Below are positions 9,097-18,643 of a stretch of DNA of 64,000 bases, one piece after another (the stretch's first letter is position 1; each line of letters starts with the position of its first letter). Below the pieces are notes generated by a model. It was given only the letters and a program-made list of their open reading frames with translations. It did no database searches and was not told where the DNA came from. The position numbers and the translations under genes were made by a program. Source of the DNA: Clostridia bacterium (GTDB taxonomy: Bacteria; Bacillota; Clostridia; TANB77; CAG-508); contig JAFUGK010000015.1 of assembly GCA_017469445.1 (NCBI GenBank), forward strand, positions 1 to 64,000, in the 5' to 3' direction.

Positions 9097-10404
9097 ATGC
9101 TAAGTAAGAAAAAAACAACAGCAGATGAAGAATCATCTACTAAAAAGAAAGGTATTACAAAAACAAATACTATAAGAACACAGAAGATAACTGCAAAAGC
9201 CAAATCAAGTAATAAACGTTCTACTCCTTCTGCAAAGAAAATTAGAAAAGACTTTATTTCTAAATTTGAAAGTACGTCAAATTTAGAAAGTGAATCTTTT
9301 ACAGAATTTGCCAAGGCATTAGAAACTATAAATAAACTTACAGCTGAAAATAATATATATACTAAAAAAGAACCTATCTTTGAAAATGAAAGCCAAGATG
9401 AATTATTTACAGCATTTGCTGATGCATTAGATGCTATAAATAAACTTACAGGTGAAAGTGATATAGATACTAAAAAAGAACCTATCTTTGAAAGCGAAAA
9501 TCAAAATGAAGTATTTTTAACTTTTGCTGAAGCATTAGAAGCCATAAATAAACTTACAGCTGAAAGTGATATAGATACTAAAAAAGAACCTATCTTTGAA
9601 AATGAAAACCAAGCTGAAATATTTACAACATTTGCTGATGCATTAGATGCTATAAACAAACTTACAGCTGAGAGTGAAAAAACTGAAATCATTTCTGAAA
9701 AAAGAGTTAAAACAAATAAATCTACTAAAACAAAAATAAAAAGTTCTGAAAATAAAAAATCTCGTACTAAAACATTATCATCAAATGACAATATCACTTC
9801 TAGTACACCTTTAGTAGAAAAATCTTTGACTACAGAATATTACGATTTGCCTTTCACTTATGGCAAAACTGTTGTAAAAATACTAGCACAAACACCAGAA
9901 GTCCTTTTTGTTTATTGGGATATATCTGAAGAAGATAGAAAAAAATTTGTTGAAACATATGGTGAAAATTTCTTTAATGAAACTAAACCAGTTCTTATTA
10001 TAACTAATAAAACAATGAATTATACTTTTGAAGTAGATATAAATGATTTTGCAAATAGTTGGTATCTTCATGTAAATGATGCAAAATGTGAATATACTAT
10101 AGAATTAGGCAGACGACCTATTTCGCAAAATATAAATATTCCTAATAATTATTTATGTGTAACATCATCTAATGAAATAGAAGCACCAAATGACCATATT
10201 TTATTTGAAAAAGCTCAAAACATGGTTTATTTTAGGAATGTAAAAACTAATGTTGTATCTTCTAAATCTATAACAAGCTTATCTTTACTTAAAAACATGG
10301 GTAAGATTTATAATATTTATGATTTTTACAAAAAAATTTATAACGAAGAAGATTTTAAGGATGCATCTAGGCTTATGGGCAATTCATCTTCTGTATTTAA
10401 ATAA
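9097..10404 (+). CDS. DUF4912 protein with 36-residue tandem repeats
   Basis: The ATG at 9097 has AAGGAGGAAAAA directly upstream; an earlier in-frame ATG at 9064 lacks one. Residues 1-60 are Lys/Thr/Ser-rich. Then come four tandem copies of a 36-residue unit (FxxFAxALxAINKLTxES...KKEPIFExE), the last one shortened. A basic linker follows, then a DUF4912 domain from about residue 250 (PFTYGKTVVKILAQTPEVLFVYWDIS). DUF4912 has a carbohydrate-binding-like fold by family description. The next gene encodes a GH57 branching enzyme, so a role in handling alpha-glucan is a reasonable inference. Confidence 0.8.
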   Translation: MLSKKKTTADEESSTKKKGITKTNTIRTQKITAKAKSSNKRSTPSAKKIRKDFISKFESTSNLESESFTEFAKALETINKLTAENNIYTKKEPIFENESQDELFTAFADALDAINKLTGESDIDTKKEPIFESENQNEVFLTFAEALEAINKLTAESDIDTKKEPIFENENQAEIFTTFADALDAINKLTAESEKTEIISEKRVKTNKSTKTKIKSSENKKSRTKTLSSNDNITSSTPLVEKSLTTEYYDLPFTYGKTVVKILAQTPEVLFVYWDISEEDRKKFVETYGENFFNETKPVLIITNKTMNYTFEVDINDFANSWYLHVNDAKCEYTIELGRRPISQNINIPNNYLCVTSSNEIEAPNDHILFEKAQNMVYFRNVKTNVVSSKSITSLSLLKNMGKIYNIYDFYKKIYNEEDFKDASRLMGNSSSVFK

Positions 10405-10410
10405 TAAAAC

Positions 10411-10490
10411 ATGACACCACTAATTCATAAGAATGGGGATGTATCTTAACCCTAACGAAATGACCATATTTTAAGATGCGTCCCCTCACC
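10411..10490 (+). repeat. GGGGA/TCCCC palindromic repeat, family 2 (copy 1)
   Basis: An 80-base element beginning ATGACACCACTAATTCAT contains an imperfect inverted repeat (GGGGATGTATCTTAA with TTTTAAGATGCGTCCCC). It matches three other copies at about 46.3, 55.9 and 60.5 kb in the opposite orientation. It lies between the DUF4912 gene and the GH57 gene. Confidence 0.7.
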
Positions 10491-10526
10491 TTAGCATAAT
10501 ATACAAGGAAGGGAACGAAATTCTAT

Positions 10527-12116
10527 ATGAAAACTATAAAAGGATATGTAAGTTTTGTACTTCATGCTCATCTACCCTTTGTTTATCACCCAGAAAGTGA
10601 AAACTATTTAGAAGAGCAATGGCTTTTTGAAGCAATTTCAGAAACTTATATTCCATTATTATTAAATTTCAAAAAATTAGAGGAAGAGCATGTCGACTTT
10701 AGAATAACTATGTCGCTTACTCCTCCACTTCTTTCTATGCTTGATAATGAACTTTTACAAAAGCGATATATCAAGTATTTAAAAACGCATATTGAATTAT
10801 GTGAAAAAGAAGTCAAAAGAACTGCATATGACAATAGACTAAATGAGTTATCTCATTATTATTTAGATCGCTATACTAATGATTTACATATATTTAAAGA
10901 TGTATATAATTGTAATTTAATCAGTGGTTTCAAGCATTTTCAAGATATTGGTGTGCTTGAAATAATTACATGCGGAGCAACACATGGTTATTTCCCTATT
11001 TTGTATGTAAACGAAAATACCGTAAGAGCTCAAATTGCTGTTGGCGTTCAAACTTACGAAAAATATTTTGGAAGAAAACCTCGTGGTATTTGGCTTCCAG
11101 AATGTGGTTATGTACCTGAGGCTGATAAATACCTTAAAGAATTTGGTATCGAATATATTTTAACAGAATCTCATGGTATTTTATATGCAGACCCTACTCC
11201 AATTTACGGAACCTTTGCTCCAATTGTTTCTCCAGGTGGAGTAATTGCTTTTGGACGTGACATAGAATCCTCTAAACAGGTCTGGAGTTCTATTATTGGT
11301 TATCCAGGTGATTTTAATTATAGAGAATTTTATAGGGATATTGGATATGAAGCTGATTATGATTATATTAAACCATATATTGCTTCAAATGGTGATCGTG
11401 TACACACCGGAATAAAATATTATAGAATCACTTCAAAAAGTGAATTTAAAGATTATTACAATATTAGATGGGCTATGGATACAGCAGAAAAACAAGCTGG
11501 TCATTTTCTAGATTCAAGAGTTAACCAAATTAATTTCTTATCTGAAAATATGCATATTCCACCTATTATAGTATGTCCTTATGATGCTGAACTATATGGG
11601 CATTGGTGGTATGAAGGACCTTATTGGTTGTACATTTTATTTAAAAAAATTTATTATGATGAATGCAATTTTAAGCTTATTACTCCTGGCGAATATATTG
11701 ATATGTATCCAGATATTCAAATTTCTTCACCTTGCATATCTAGTTGGGGAAAAAATGGATATAGTGAAGTTTGGTTAAATGGAGAAAACGATTATGCACA
11801 TAAGCACTTACATGTTGCAGGTGATAGAATGGTTGAGCTTGCTCACCTATTTCCTAACGAAAAGGATAGTTTAAAGAAAACAGCCTTAAACCAATGTGCT
11901 AGAGAACTTCTTCTTGCACAAAGCAGTGACTGGCTATTCATTATTACCTCTGGAACTATGGTTGATTATGCTAAAAAAAGAATTAAAGATCACATTGGTC
12001 GTTTTACTAAACTTTATAATCAAATAAAAGAAAATAATATAGATGAAGAATATTTAAAAATGGTTATGGAAAAGGATAAGATTTTTCCAGATATAGATTA
12101 TATGATTTATTATTAA
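10527..12116 (+). CDS. GH57 1,4-alpha-glucan branching enzyme
   Basis: The 529-residue protein starts with SFVLHAHLPFV, GH57 region 1. Region 3 with the catalytic Glu is GIWLPECGY (about residue 195) and region 4 with the catalytic Asp is PYDAELYGHWWYEGP (about residue 355). The C-terminal third is the DUF1957-type helical domain typical of GH57 branching enzymes. The enzyme would create alpha-1,6 branches in glycogen-like polymer in the cytoplasm. GGAAGGGAA precedes the ATG. It follows the DUF4912 gene, a recurrent pairing to my recollection. Confidence 0.9.
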   Translation: MKTIKGYVSFVLHAHLPFVYHPESENYLEEQWLFEAISETYIPLLLNFKKLEEEHVDFRITMSLTPPLLSMLDNELLQKRYIKYLKTHIELCEKEVKRTAYDNRLNELSHYYLDRYTNDLHIFKDVYNCNLISGFKHFQDIGVLEIITCGATHGYFPILYVNENTVRAQIAVGVQTYEKYFGRKPRGIWLPECGYVPEADKYLKEFGIEYILTESHGILYADPTPIYGTFAPIVSPGGVIAFGRDIESSKQVWSSIIGYPGDFNYREFYRDIGYEADYDYIKPYIASNGDRVHTGIKYYRITSKSEFKDYYNIRWAMDTAEKQAGHFLDSRVNQINFLSENMHIPPIIVCPYDAELYGHWWYEGPYWLYILFKKIYYDECNFKLITPGEYIDMYPDIQISSPCISSWGKNGYSEVWLNGENDYAHKHLHVAGDRMVELAHLFPNEKDSLKKTALNQCARELLLAQSSDWLFIITSGTMVDYAKKRIKDHIGRFTKLYNQIKENNIDEEYLKMVMEKDKIFPDIDYMIYY

Positions 12117-12117
12117 T

Positions 12118-12152
12118 AAAAAACTTTTTGGGAGTGTCCCAAAAAGTTTTTT
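12118..12152. terminator. Bidirectional terminator
   Basis: A 16-base stem (AAAAAACTTTTTGGGA, loop GTG, complement) ends in T6 and lies between two convergent genes, serving both. Confidence 0.88.
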
Positions 12153-12849
12153 ATAGCACATCATTCAGTGTTATATCTTTAGTTCCAATATATACATCTT
12201 CATTTCCATCTAACCTTTGACATTTTATTATTGTATAATTATCATAATGATATTCCTTACTTCCACCATCCTTATAAAAACCCGCATTAGGAAAATCGTT
12301 ATTAGCTTTTTGGATAATTTCTTCCATTGTTATTTTATTTTCTAATAATGCTTCTTTTAAAGAATATTCTTTACCATCAATTATAATATTTACACTTCCA
12401 TCATATGCATATATAGTATAATTATACTTATCTGTTTCTGATTTATCTAATATAGCATAAACTTTATTATAACTATCAGTTGGTTGCCTATTTTTAAAAA
12501 CTATTTCAAAATTTTTAGTTGATGAACTATCTTTTTCACTTTCAAATTTTTCTCTATAAGTTTCTTCTACTTCAAATAATCCTTGTCCGAGATTTACAGG
12601 AAAATATTTTGAACCAATAGTACAACTATATATATTGTTATCCTTATCTTTAAAAGTAATTATATAATTATCATGATATTGACTCCATTCTATACTAACA
12701 TATTCCAATTGCATTTTAGGAAAATTATTTTTCATATAGTTCGTTGCATATATTTTTGCTATTTGTTTTGGAATTACTCCAACAATCCATAATCCAGCAA
12801 TTATTAAAACTACAATTATTATAAAAATAATTATTTTCTTTTTATTCAT
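12151..12849 (-). CDS. Membrane-anchored protein of unknown function
   Basis: This 232-residue protein has one N-terminal membrane segment (about residues 5-24) with the rest probably outside the cell. The extracellular part looks like two small alpha/beta modules: residues about 30-110, and a C-terminal one near 155-232 (DGKEYSLKEALLENKIT, DNYTIIKCQRLDGNEDVYIGT). I do not recognise a catalytic motif. AGGAGG precedes the ATG. It is monocistronic, and the 12850-13118 interval upstream is AT-rich with no gene. Confidence 0.65.
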   Translation of the reverse strand: MNKKKIIIFIIIVVLIIAGLWIVGVIPKQIAKIYATNYMKNNFPKMQLEYVSIEWSQYHDNYIITFKDKDNNIYSCTIGSKYFPVNLGQGLFEVEETYREKFESEKDSSSTKNFEIVFKNRQPTDSYNKVYAILDKSETDKYNYTIYAYDGSVNIIIDGKEYSLKEALLENKITMEEIIQKANNDFPNAGFYKDGGSKEYHYDNYTIIKCQRLDGNEDVYIGTKDITLNDVL

Positions 12850-13118
12850 AATTACCTCCTATATAATAAAGTATTTAATTAACTTGTGCGTAATATTACA
12901 ATAATTGTAACATTACGACAATTTAATATTTCTCTTGAGTTTCATTATACAACACATTAATGAAAAATAAAAGACTATCCTAAAAAGTTTAGATAAGCTT
13001 TTCAAATTTCATTCTAATGTTTTAAGGACATATTTCACTTTTATTTTTCCCGCATAAAATATGTATATCTAATATTTTTTTGCAGATAATATTGGTATGA
13101 TTTGGAGGGAATTTTTAA

Positions 13119-13982
13119 GTGAGTATGTCCTTTTGTATTAAGACAAATAATAAAACTATTTTAAAGTACATTATTGAAAATTTTAAAAATAGTACTCCTA
13201 AAAACTTTTATCTGTCTAAAAACAAATTTAAAATATACAACAACGTAATATTTCACTATATTGGAGAAGATATTACTACATTTTATTCATATATTTCTAG
13301 CATAATTCAGCATGTTATATTAAATTTTTATGAAGAAAAAATTTTATATAATTTTATAAATTTTGAATACTTCTATTTTTCCGATTATGAGAAAAAAGAA
13401 ATATTAAATATTGCTAAACATATATTAGAAGAAAATGAAAATTTATACAATACGCGTAAAAACATTTTATATCATTTGTGCTATAGCTATGTTAAAAGTA
13501 ATAAAACTATGGTACTAGATGGTTTTGTAAATTTTAGAATAAGAGAATACTCTATTATTCTAAGTGAAATTGTTTCTGATGCAACAAGTGAATTCACCAT
13601 ACAAAAAGAATATGATGAATTTGTAGAATTACTAAAAACATATATAGATACCAGTTCTTCGAAATCTAAACTTGTTCATTTAATTTATTTTAATGATGAT
13701 TCGCTATTACTAGATGAAAACAAAAATATCATAAGTATTGATAAGAACATTTCTACTGCTAAATATCTGTCAGATATAACCTTTTCCTCTAATGATTATT
13801 GTTTAAATACTTTACTAAATTTAATACCTAAAAAAATTATTATTCATCTGCTGAATACAGATGGAAACTATGAATTTATAGATACACTTTGTGCAATATT
13901 TGGTAAAAGAGTTTTTATTTGTCTTGATTGTAATATTTGCAATTTATATAAAACAAATGATAGTTTTAAAAGCACAACTTAG
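13119..13982 (+). CDS. ytxC: YtxC-like sporulation protein
   Basis: The 287-residue product matches the YtxC family of endospore formers, best seen in the central block MVLDGFVNFRIREYSIIL and EYDEFVELLKTYID near residues 130-185. YtxC function is poorly defined. The start is GTG at 13119 with GGAGGGA 8 bases upstream. Its 3-prime end overlaps the convergent rhodanese gene by 17 bases, so no terminator fits between the two stops. Confidence 0.8.
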   Translation: MSMSFCIKTNNKTILKYIIENFKNSTPKNFYLSKNKFKIYNNVIFHYIGEDITTFYSYISSIIQHVILNFYEEKILYNFINFEYFYFSDYEKKEILNIAKHILEENENLYNTRKNILYHLCYSYVKSNKTMVLDGFVNFRIREYSIILSEIVSDATSEFTIQKEYDEFVELLKTYIDTSSSKSKLVHLIYFNDDSLLLDENKNIISIDKNISTAKYLSDITFSSNDYCLNTLLNLIPKKIIIHLLNTDGNYEFIDTLCAIFGKRVFICLDCNICNLYKTNDSFKSTT

Positions 13983-14313
13983 AAATATCTACTCCTCCTT
14001 TAATTTCATATACATTTGTATAACATAAATCTGCTAAAATTCTAGCAGATTTTTTGCTTCTTTTCCCCTGTTGACAATAAACAATAATCAATGTATCTCG
14101 TATCGGTATTTTCCTGACTATTATTTTGGGCAAATCGTAAATAGGTATGGATATTGCCTTAGGCAAATGTCCTTCCTCAAATTCTTGCTCACTTCTTACA
14201 TCTATTAAAACAGCTTTTTCATTTTGCTTCATTATTAGCATAGCTTCCTTATACGAAATTTCATTACTATAACTTCTAGTAAACTTTTCTTTTATTAAAT
14301 TTATTATCTTCAT
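13966..14313 (-). CDS. Rhodanese-like sulfurtransferase domain protein
   Basis: This 115-residue single-domain rhodanese has the N-terminal LIDVRSEQEFEEGHLPKAISIP motif and the active-site loop YCQQGKRS with the persulfide-forming Cys. Such proteins move sulfane sulfur. The ATG at 14313 has GGAAG 8 bases upstream; a GTG at 14322 is less likely. The end runs into ytxC on the other strand. Confidence 0.85.
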   Translation of the reverse strand: MKIINLIKEKFTRSYSNEISYKEAMLIMKQNEKAVLIDVRSEQEFEEGHLPKAISIPIYDLPKIIVRKIPIRDTLIIVYCQQGKRSKKSARILADLCYTNVYEIKGGVDISKLCF

Positions 14314-14336
14314 TTTATACACTTCCTAAAAAATAC

Positions 14337-14370
14337 ACAAACTCTAATATAATATTATATTAGAGTTTGT
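14337..14370 (-). terminator. Terminator after secF-like gene
   Basis: ACAAACTCTAATATAAT and its complement form a perfect AT-rich stem followed on the minus strand by a T-rich run. It separates the secF-like gene from the rhodanese gene. Confidence 0.75.
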
Positions 14371-14386
14371 TATTTTTGTTGCACTA

Positions 14387-15037
14387 TTATTCTTCCTCTT
14401 CTTCTTTCTTTTTTTGTTCCCAATTTTTATTATTTGTGTATGCTTCGTATATAATAGCAATTCCTAATCCTGTTAAAGCTACTGGTATTATGCTTAAATC
14501 TAATGGTAAATTAAATATTAAGTATATGCTAAATATTAAAGCTTGAATAACTACTATTGCAAGTATTGTTTTTAATAAAACTTTCCAAAATCCTAAATTT
14601 CTATATCTTACTACCATATATATCAATGCTAGTAAAACTGTTAAACAAACTGGAAATATATATGGAGATACAACTTCTTTAAGTGTTAGACTTGGCATAT
14701 TAATTATTTCTAAATCATCTTTAGTATAGTCTAATGAATATTTTTCATTTATTTTACCTAAAAATGTATCTACTTCTTCATCAGCAACCGATGGTAATGT
14801 TATTAATACCATTTCTCCAAAATATTCTACATTTTGAATTATTGCTTCTTTTCCATTAAAACTTTCAGATACAATTTGTGAAATTTCGTCTTTATTTACT
14901 GTTCCATCTTCTACATAGAAGTGAAGCTTTGTATAACTTCCATATTTATTCCCTATGTTAAAGCCTTGAATGGCAAACATTATTATTCCTGCTAATACTA
15001 TAATTGCTACTATTCCATATAATAATTTTTTCTTCAT
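14387..15037 (-). CDS. Divergent SecF-like membrane protein
   Basis: The 216-residue protein has an N-terminal membrane helix (about 5-24), a small extracytoplasmic alpha/beta region (about 35-112) and about four C-terminal helices, ending in an acidic/Lys tail. This is the half-RND layout of SecF but shorter than classical SecF (about 300) and without its usual motifs. Pairing with the gene 11 bases upstream, which has SecD layout, is the main evidence. SecDF uses the proton gradient to help translocation. AGGAGGAACTAAA precedes the ATG. Confidence 0.65.
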   Translation of the reverse strand: MKKKLLYGIVAIIVLAGIIMFAIQGFNIGNKYGSYTKLHFYVEDGTVNKDEISQIVSESFNGKEAIIQNVEYFGEMVLITLPSVADEEVDTFLGKINEKYSLDYTKDDLEIINMPSLTLKEVVSPYIFPVCLTVLLALIYMVVRYRNLGFWKVLLKTILAIVVIQALIFSIYLIFNLPLDLSIIPVALTGLGIAIIYEAYTNNKNWEQKKKEEEEE

Positions 15038-15048
15038 TTTAGTTCCTC

Positions 15049-16398
15049 CTACTCTTTATTTGCACTAATAATATTTGCTTTTTGCATCAATATTGGCTTT
15101 GTAATAAAATAATTGTACGCAAGATAAACTAATAGTCCCCAGAATAATGCGATTCCAAAGCTTTTTATTGTTTCCCATTCTACAAATACAAATACTATTG
15201 CCATAATGTATAGTGGAATTTGAATTGATATACTCTTCAAAAATTCTTTATTAATTTCTTTTCCAGCATTTTCAGGTTTTTCTTTTACAATATTAGTAGC
15301 TCTTTTTACAAATACAAATTGAATAATTACACTTATTGCAATTGCTGCAAATGCTTCAAGTGACATAATAGTATCTGTAAATCTAACCATAATTAGATAT
15401 AGTGCTAAGTATCCAACTATAGAAATAGCTGCTATTATTCCAGACATTTTGTATTTTATTATTAAATATAATGTCATTAATGCAACAACAATGATTACAC
15501 CTAAAACAATTTTATTTAATATATTCTCTGTAACTATTGGAGATATATGCTCATTTATATCTGTTGTATAAACAATTGGATACATTCCATTGTTTATTAA
15601 TGTTTCAATTTGTCCAGCCTGAAGTAAATAGTCTCTTAATTTATTAGCATCTGTTGTTGCAGTACCAATTGTTAAAGGTAATTCACCTGTTGACATAGTT
15701 TGCCCAAAATATGTTGTTGTAACTGTATCATCATCTAATTTTATAGTTACGTTTTTCTTTGTAGAATTTCCCTCTTCATCTGTTGTTTCAACATATGTTT
15801 TAGAAATTTCTTCCAATTTAGCTTTTCCTTCTTCATCAAATACTATATCTAAATATACATTTGTACCATCATCGTTTGTATAGTACATAGTTTTGGCTTC
15901 TTTTATATTTGCATTGTCTAATAATACTTCATTTGTTTCAGCATCTAAGATACTAAACTTTCCTTGTGAAATAAAAAATGCTAATAAATCATCTAAATCT
16001 GTAGATTCCACTGTTTCTAATGCTATTGTACCTGTATTTTTATCTACTCTTAAATCATAATCTATAATTCCGTAATTAACTAATCTTTTTTCTAATATTT
16101 CTTTAACCAATTGATAATTACTTTCTGTTAAAACTTCTTTACTGTTTACTGGTACAGTTGTTGTTTCAGCAGTTTCTTCTTCTGTTTCAGTTTCTTCATT
16201 TTTAATTTCTTTAGTTGAATCATCAACAATAAAGCTAAATAACCTTGTTCCACTAAACTCTTTTCCTAAATTATAATTAGGCATAATGTTTACCATTTGT
16301 CCATTTTGTAATTTATAAATTCCCACAAAAGATATTAAAGCTATTAACACTACAATAACTATTAATACTATTAATTTTAATGTACTATTCTTTTTCAA
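15049..16398 (-). CDS. Divergent SecD-like membrane protein
   Basis: The 449-residue protein has one N-terminal helix, a large extracytoplasmic part (about 40-285) and a C-terminal bundle of about five helices. The P1-type segment LVKEILEKRLVNYGIIDYDLRVDKNTGTIALE and the later LPLTIGTATTD are SecD-like. Residues 65-85 are a Glu/Thr-rich insert. The start is TTG at 16398 with AGGAGG upstream. The conserved DPTGG-like and LTLPGIAG-type SecD motifs are not obvious, so this is a remote member. Confidence 0.7.
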   Translation of the reverse strand: MKKNSTLKLIVLIVIVVLIALISFVGIYKLQNGQMVNIMPNYNLGKEFSGTRLFSFIVDDSTKEIKNEETETEEETAETTTVPVNSKEVLTESNYQLVKEILEKRLVNYGIIDYDLRVDKNTGTIALETVESTDLDDLLAFFISQGKFSILDAETNEVLLDNANIKEAKTMYYTNDDGTNVYLDIVFDEEGKAKLEEISKTYVETTDEEGNSTKKNVTIKLDDDTVTTTYFGQTMSTGELPLTIGTATTDANKLRDYLLQAGQIETLINNGMYPIVYTTDINEHISPIVTENILNKIVLGVIIVVALMTLYLIIKYKMSGIIAAISIVGYLALYLIMVRFTDTIMSLEAFAAIAISVIIQFVFVKRATNIVKEKPENAGKEINKEFLKSISIQIPLYIMAIVFVFVEWETIKSFGIALFWGLLVYLAYNYFITKPILMQKANIISANKE

Positions 16399-16410
16399 TT
16401 TTCTTTCCTC

Positions 16411-17070
16411 CTATAACAACCTTGTTCCATTAATTATTAGTTCAAACCATATATTTAAATATTTAGCTGCATATTTACTCATCATTGTTCTATCCATAAA
16501 TATTTCAAAATAATCTAATACTGGGCAAATATTAGTGTCTATTGTTAAATCTAGTATTATTTTTCTATTTTCCTTATCTATGCTTAATTCTGAACTTGTA
16601 ACAGCATAATTAACTTTATCATGAATATCAAAACTTGCTAAATTTTGATTTCTAACTCTACTTCTGTGTACATCAGACTTATCTGCTAAGATTAATGCAG
16701 CAGATATATTACTTACAGAGTTTCCTGTATTTTCGTCATGGTTTCCTATTGCCATTAAAACTTGTACACAATCTTCTAAAGGCATTCCCATCTCTTTCAA
16801 AATATTATAAGCAAGTATTGCACCTGTATGTGCATGATCAACCCTATTAATACAATTTCCTACATCATGTAAATATCCTGCTATTCTGGCTAATTCAACA
16901 GTTTTTTCATCATACCCTAGACTTTGCAAAATATCTCCTGCCCTTTTAGATACAATTGATATGTGTCTAACTGAATGTTCTGTATAGCCTAATGCGTCTA
17001 ATTGCTGTTGTGCGCCTTCTACTAATTCCCTTACTTCAAGGTTGTTTTTAACATCATCTAAAGTTATCAA
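16411..17070 (-). CDS. HD-domain phosphohydrolase
   Basis: The 219-residue product has an HD core: H at SVRHISIVSKRA, the HD pair in GYLHDVGN, H in DHAHTGA and H/D in GNHDE. These bind divalent metals and hydrolyse phosphoesters, often nucleotides. Substrate unknown. The start is TTG at 17070 with AGGAGG 7 bases upstream. Only 12 bases separate it from the secD-like gene, so the two are probably cotranscribed. Confidence 0.85.
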   Translation of the reverse strand: MITLDDVKNNLEVRELVEGAQQQLDALGYTEHSVRHISIVSKRAGDILQSLGYDEKTVELARIAGYLHDVGNCINRVDHAHTGAILAYNILKEMGMPLEDCVQVLMAIGNHDENTGNSVSNISAALILADKSDVHRSRVRNQNLASFDIHDKVNYAVTSSELSIDKENRKIILDLTIDTNICPVLDYFEIFMDRTMMSKYAAKYLNIWFELIINGTRLL

Positions 17071-17142
17071 TTTATGCCTCCTAAAAATAATCTTTTTTAA
17101 TTTTATATTAAATATAAAAAATAATCAACTATTTTTTTAAAA

Positions 17143-18270
17143 TTATTCACTTAATCTAGCATTTACATTTTCTTTAAGAAGTGCATATATAATTGATGCA
17201 ACTGGTACACTTAGTGCTATACCTGTTACTCCCCAAAAAGCGCCACCTATAGTTGCAGCAACCAATACCCATATTCCTGGTAATCCTACTGAAGTTCCTA
17301 CTACTTTAGGATATATAACATTTCCTTCTATTTGTTGTAATATTATTATAAAAATTATAAAACCAATTGCAAGTGAAAAATTTTGTACTGCTATTAATAT
17401 AAATCCTATAATTGCTCCTATAAATGCCCCAAAAATAGGAATTAATGCTGTAAAAGCAATAAAAACAGATATTGTTAATGCATATGGCATCCTTAGTATT
17501 AGCATTCCAATAAAACAAAGCATACCTAATATACAAGCTTCAGTAACTTGTCCTGTGATAAATTTTGTAAAAGCAGAATTAGATACCGAAAATATTTTAA
17601 AAATCTTTTCACTAATTTCTGGTTTTATATATGCTTTTATTAATTTAGTGAACTGTTCTCCCAATTTTTCTTTTTGCAATAAAATATATATTGCAAATAT
17701 TAAACTTATTACAAAATTAGTTATACCTGAAAATACTGAAGTTAAAACACCTATTGAAGATGTAAGTATAGTTTTGGCTGAAGTTTGTAATAACTTCATT
17801 GTTTCTTCGTTTAAATTATTTAAATCAAAATTAATATTTTTTATAGTATTATTAATCTGTGGATATTTTTCAGATAAATCTTTTATCCAATCTTGTACAC
17901 TTTCTGCAATTCCTGGAATATATGTTATTAAAGAATTTATTGTATTAATTAATTCTGGTATTACTAAAAATATAACAAAAAATATTAATGCAAACATAAT
18001 AAGTATAGTTAAAAAAATTGAAATAGGTCTTTTTATCTTTGCAATTATTTTCTTCTTCTTTTTGTTTTTTATCCATTTCTTCTCTATTAAGTTAACTCCT
18101 ACATTTAGTACAAAAGCTAAACATGCTCCAAATATAAATGGATTTAATACATTTAGCACACTGCTTACTGCGCCTAAAATTGATGTTATATTTTGTAATC
18201 CTAAATATATAATTATTCCAACAGTTATTATGTATATAATTTTTCTAATATTTTCTCTATTTAAATCCAT
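17143..18270 (-). CDS. AI-2E family transporter
   Basis: The 375-residue protein has eight or so membrane segments in the AI-2E/PerM layout: paired N-terminal helices, a soluble region near 110-160, then the conserved C-terminal part (ALIPIFGAFIGAIIGFIL, GTSVGLPGIWVLVAATIGG). Members include autoinducer-2 exporters and ion antiporters; the role here is unknown. GAAAGGAAAAGAG precedes the ATG. A second, distinct family member (YtvI-like) lies 400 bases upstream. Confidence 0.85.
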   Translation of the reverse strand: MDLNRENIRKIIYIITVGIIIYLGLQNITSILGAVSSVLNVLNPFIFGACLAFVLNVGVNLIEKKWIKNKKKKKIIAKIKRPISIFLTILIMFALIFFVIFLVIPELINTINSLITYIPGIAESVQDWIKDLSEKYPQINNTIKNINFDLNNLNEETMKLLQTSAKTILTSSIGVLTSVFSGITNFVISLIFAIYILLQKEKLGEQFTKLIKAYIKPEISEKIFKIFSVSNSAFTKFITGQVTEACILGMLCFIGMLILRMPYALTISVFIAFTALIPIFGAFIGAIIGFILIAVQNFSLAIGFIIFIIILQQIEGNVIYPKVVGTSVGLPGIWVLVAATIGGAFWGVTGIALSVPVASIIYALLKENVNARLSE

Positions 18271-18301
18271 AATCTCTTTTCCTTTCTATTTAATGACAAA
18301 A

Positions 18302-18321
18302 GGCGGAATATTGCATCCGCC
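18302..18321 (-). terminator. Terminator after 69-residue gene
   Basis: GGCGGA and its complement with an 8-base loop are followed on the minus strand by TTTTG. It separates the small gene from the AI-2E gene. Confidence 0.65.
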
Positions 18322-18331
18322 CTGATTACAC

Positions 18332-18541
18332 TTATTTTTCTAAAAAAATTTTTTTCCGGAATAACAAGATGTTCTTTACATTCATCATGCCGGTCATTGG
18401 ATCTCCAAAATCAGTTTGTGAATCCTGAACTTTGCACATATTAATTAATTCCTTGCAGGCTTCACGTCCACATGCCTTAACATTGCCGTCCTCATCAAAA
18501 ACTTTTTCAAACTGCTCTTTGAAAATTTCTAGTTTTTCCAT
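18332..18541 (-). CDS. Small hypothetical protein, 69 residues
   Basis: The ATG has AAGGAGGGACAAGT upstream. The product is a soluble helical protein with two Cys in KACGREACKELINMC plus Cys 35, spacing that might bind metal, but this is speculation. The C-terminal VKNILLFRKKIFLEK is basic and hydrophobic. I recognise no family. Confidence 0.6.
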   Translation of the reverse strand: MEKLEIFKEQFEKVFDEDGNVKACGREACKELINMCKVQDSQTDFGDPMTGMMNVKNILLFRKKIFLEK

Positions 18542-18643
18542 ACTTGTCCCTCCTTAAAATTTTTTAGAACTTTGTGTTTCAAAAATACTGTGCTAAAATT
18601 ATATAACAAATAGCCCATTTTGTCAACATCCATCGTTATAATA

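Noticed and set aside
18332-18541. Assigning a metal-binding function to the 69-residue protein
   Set aside because: Three Cys residues alone are not enough evidence.
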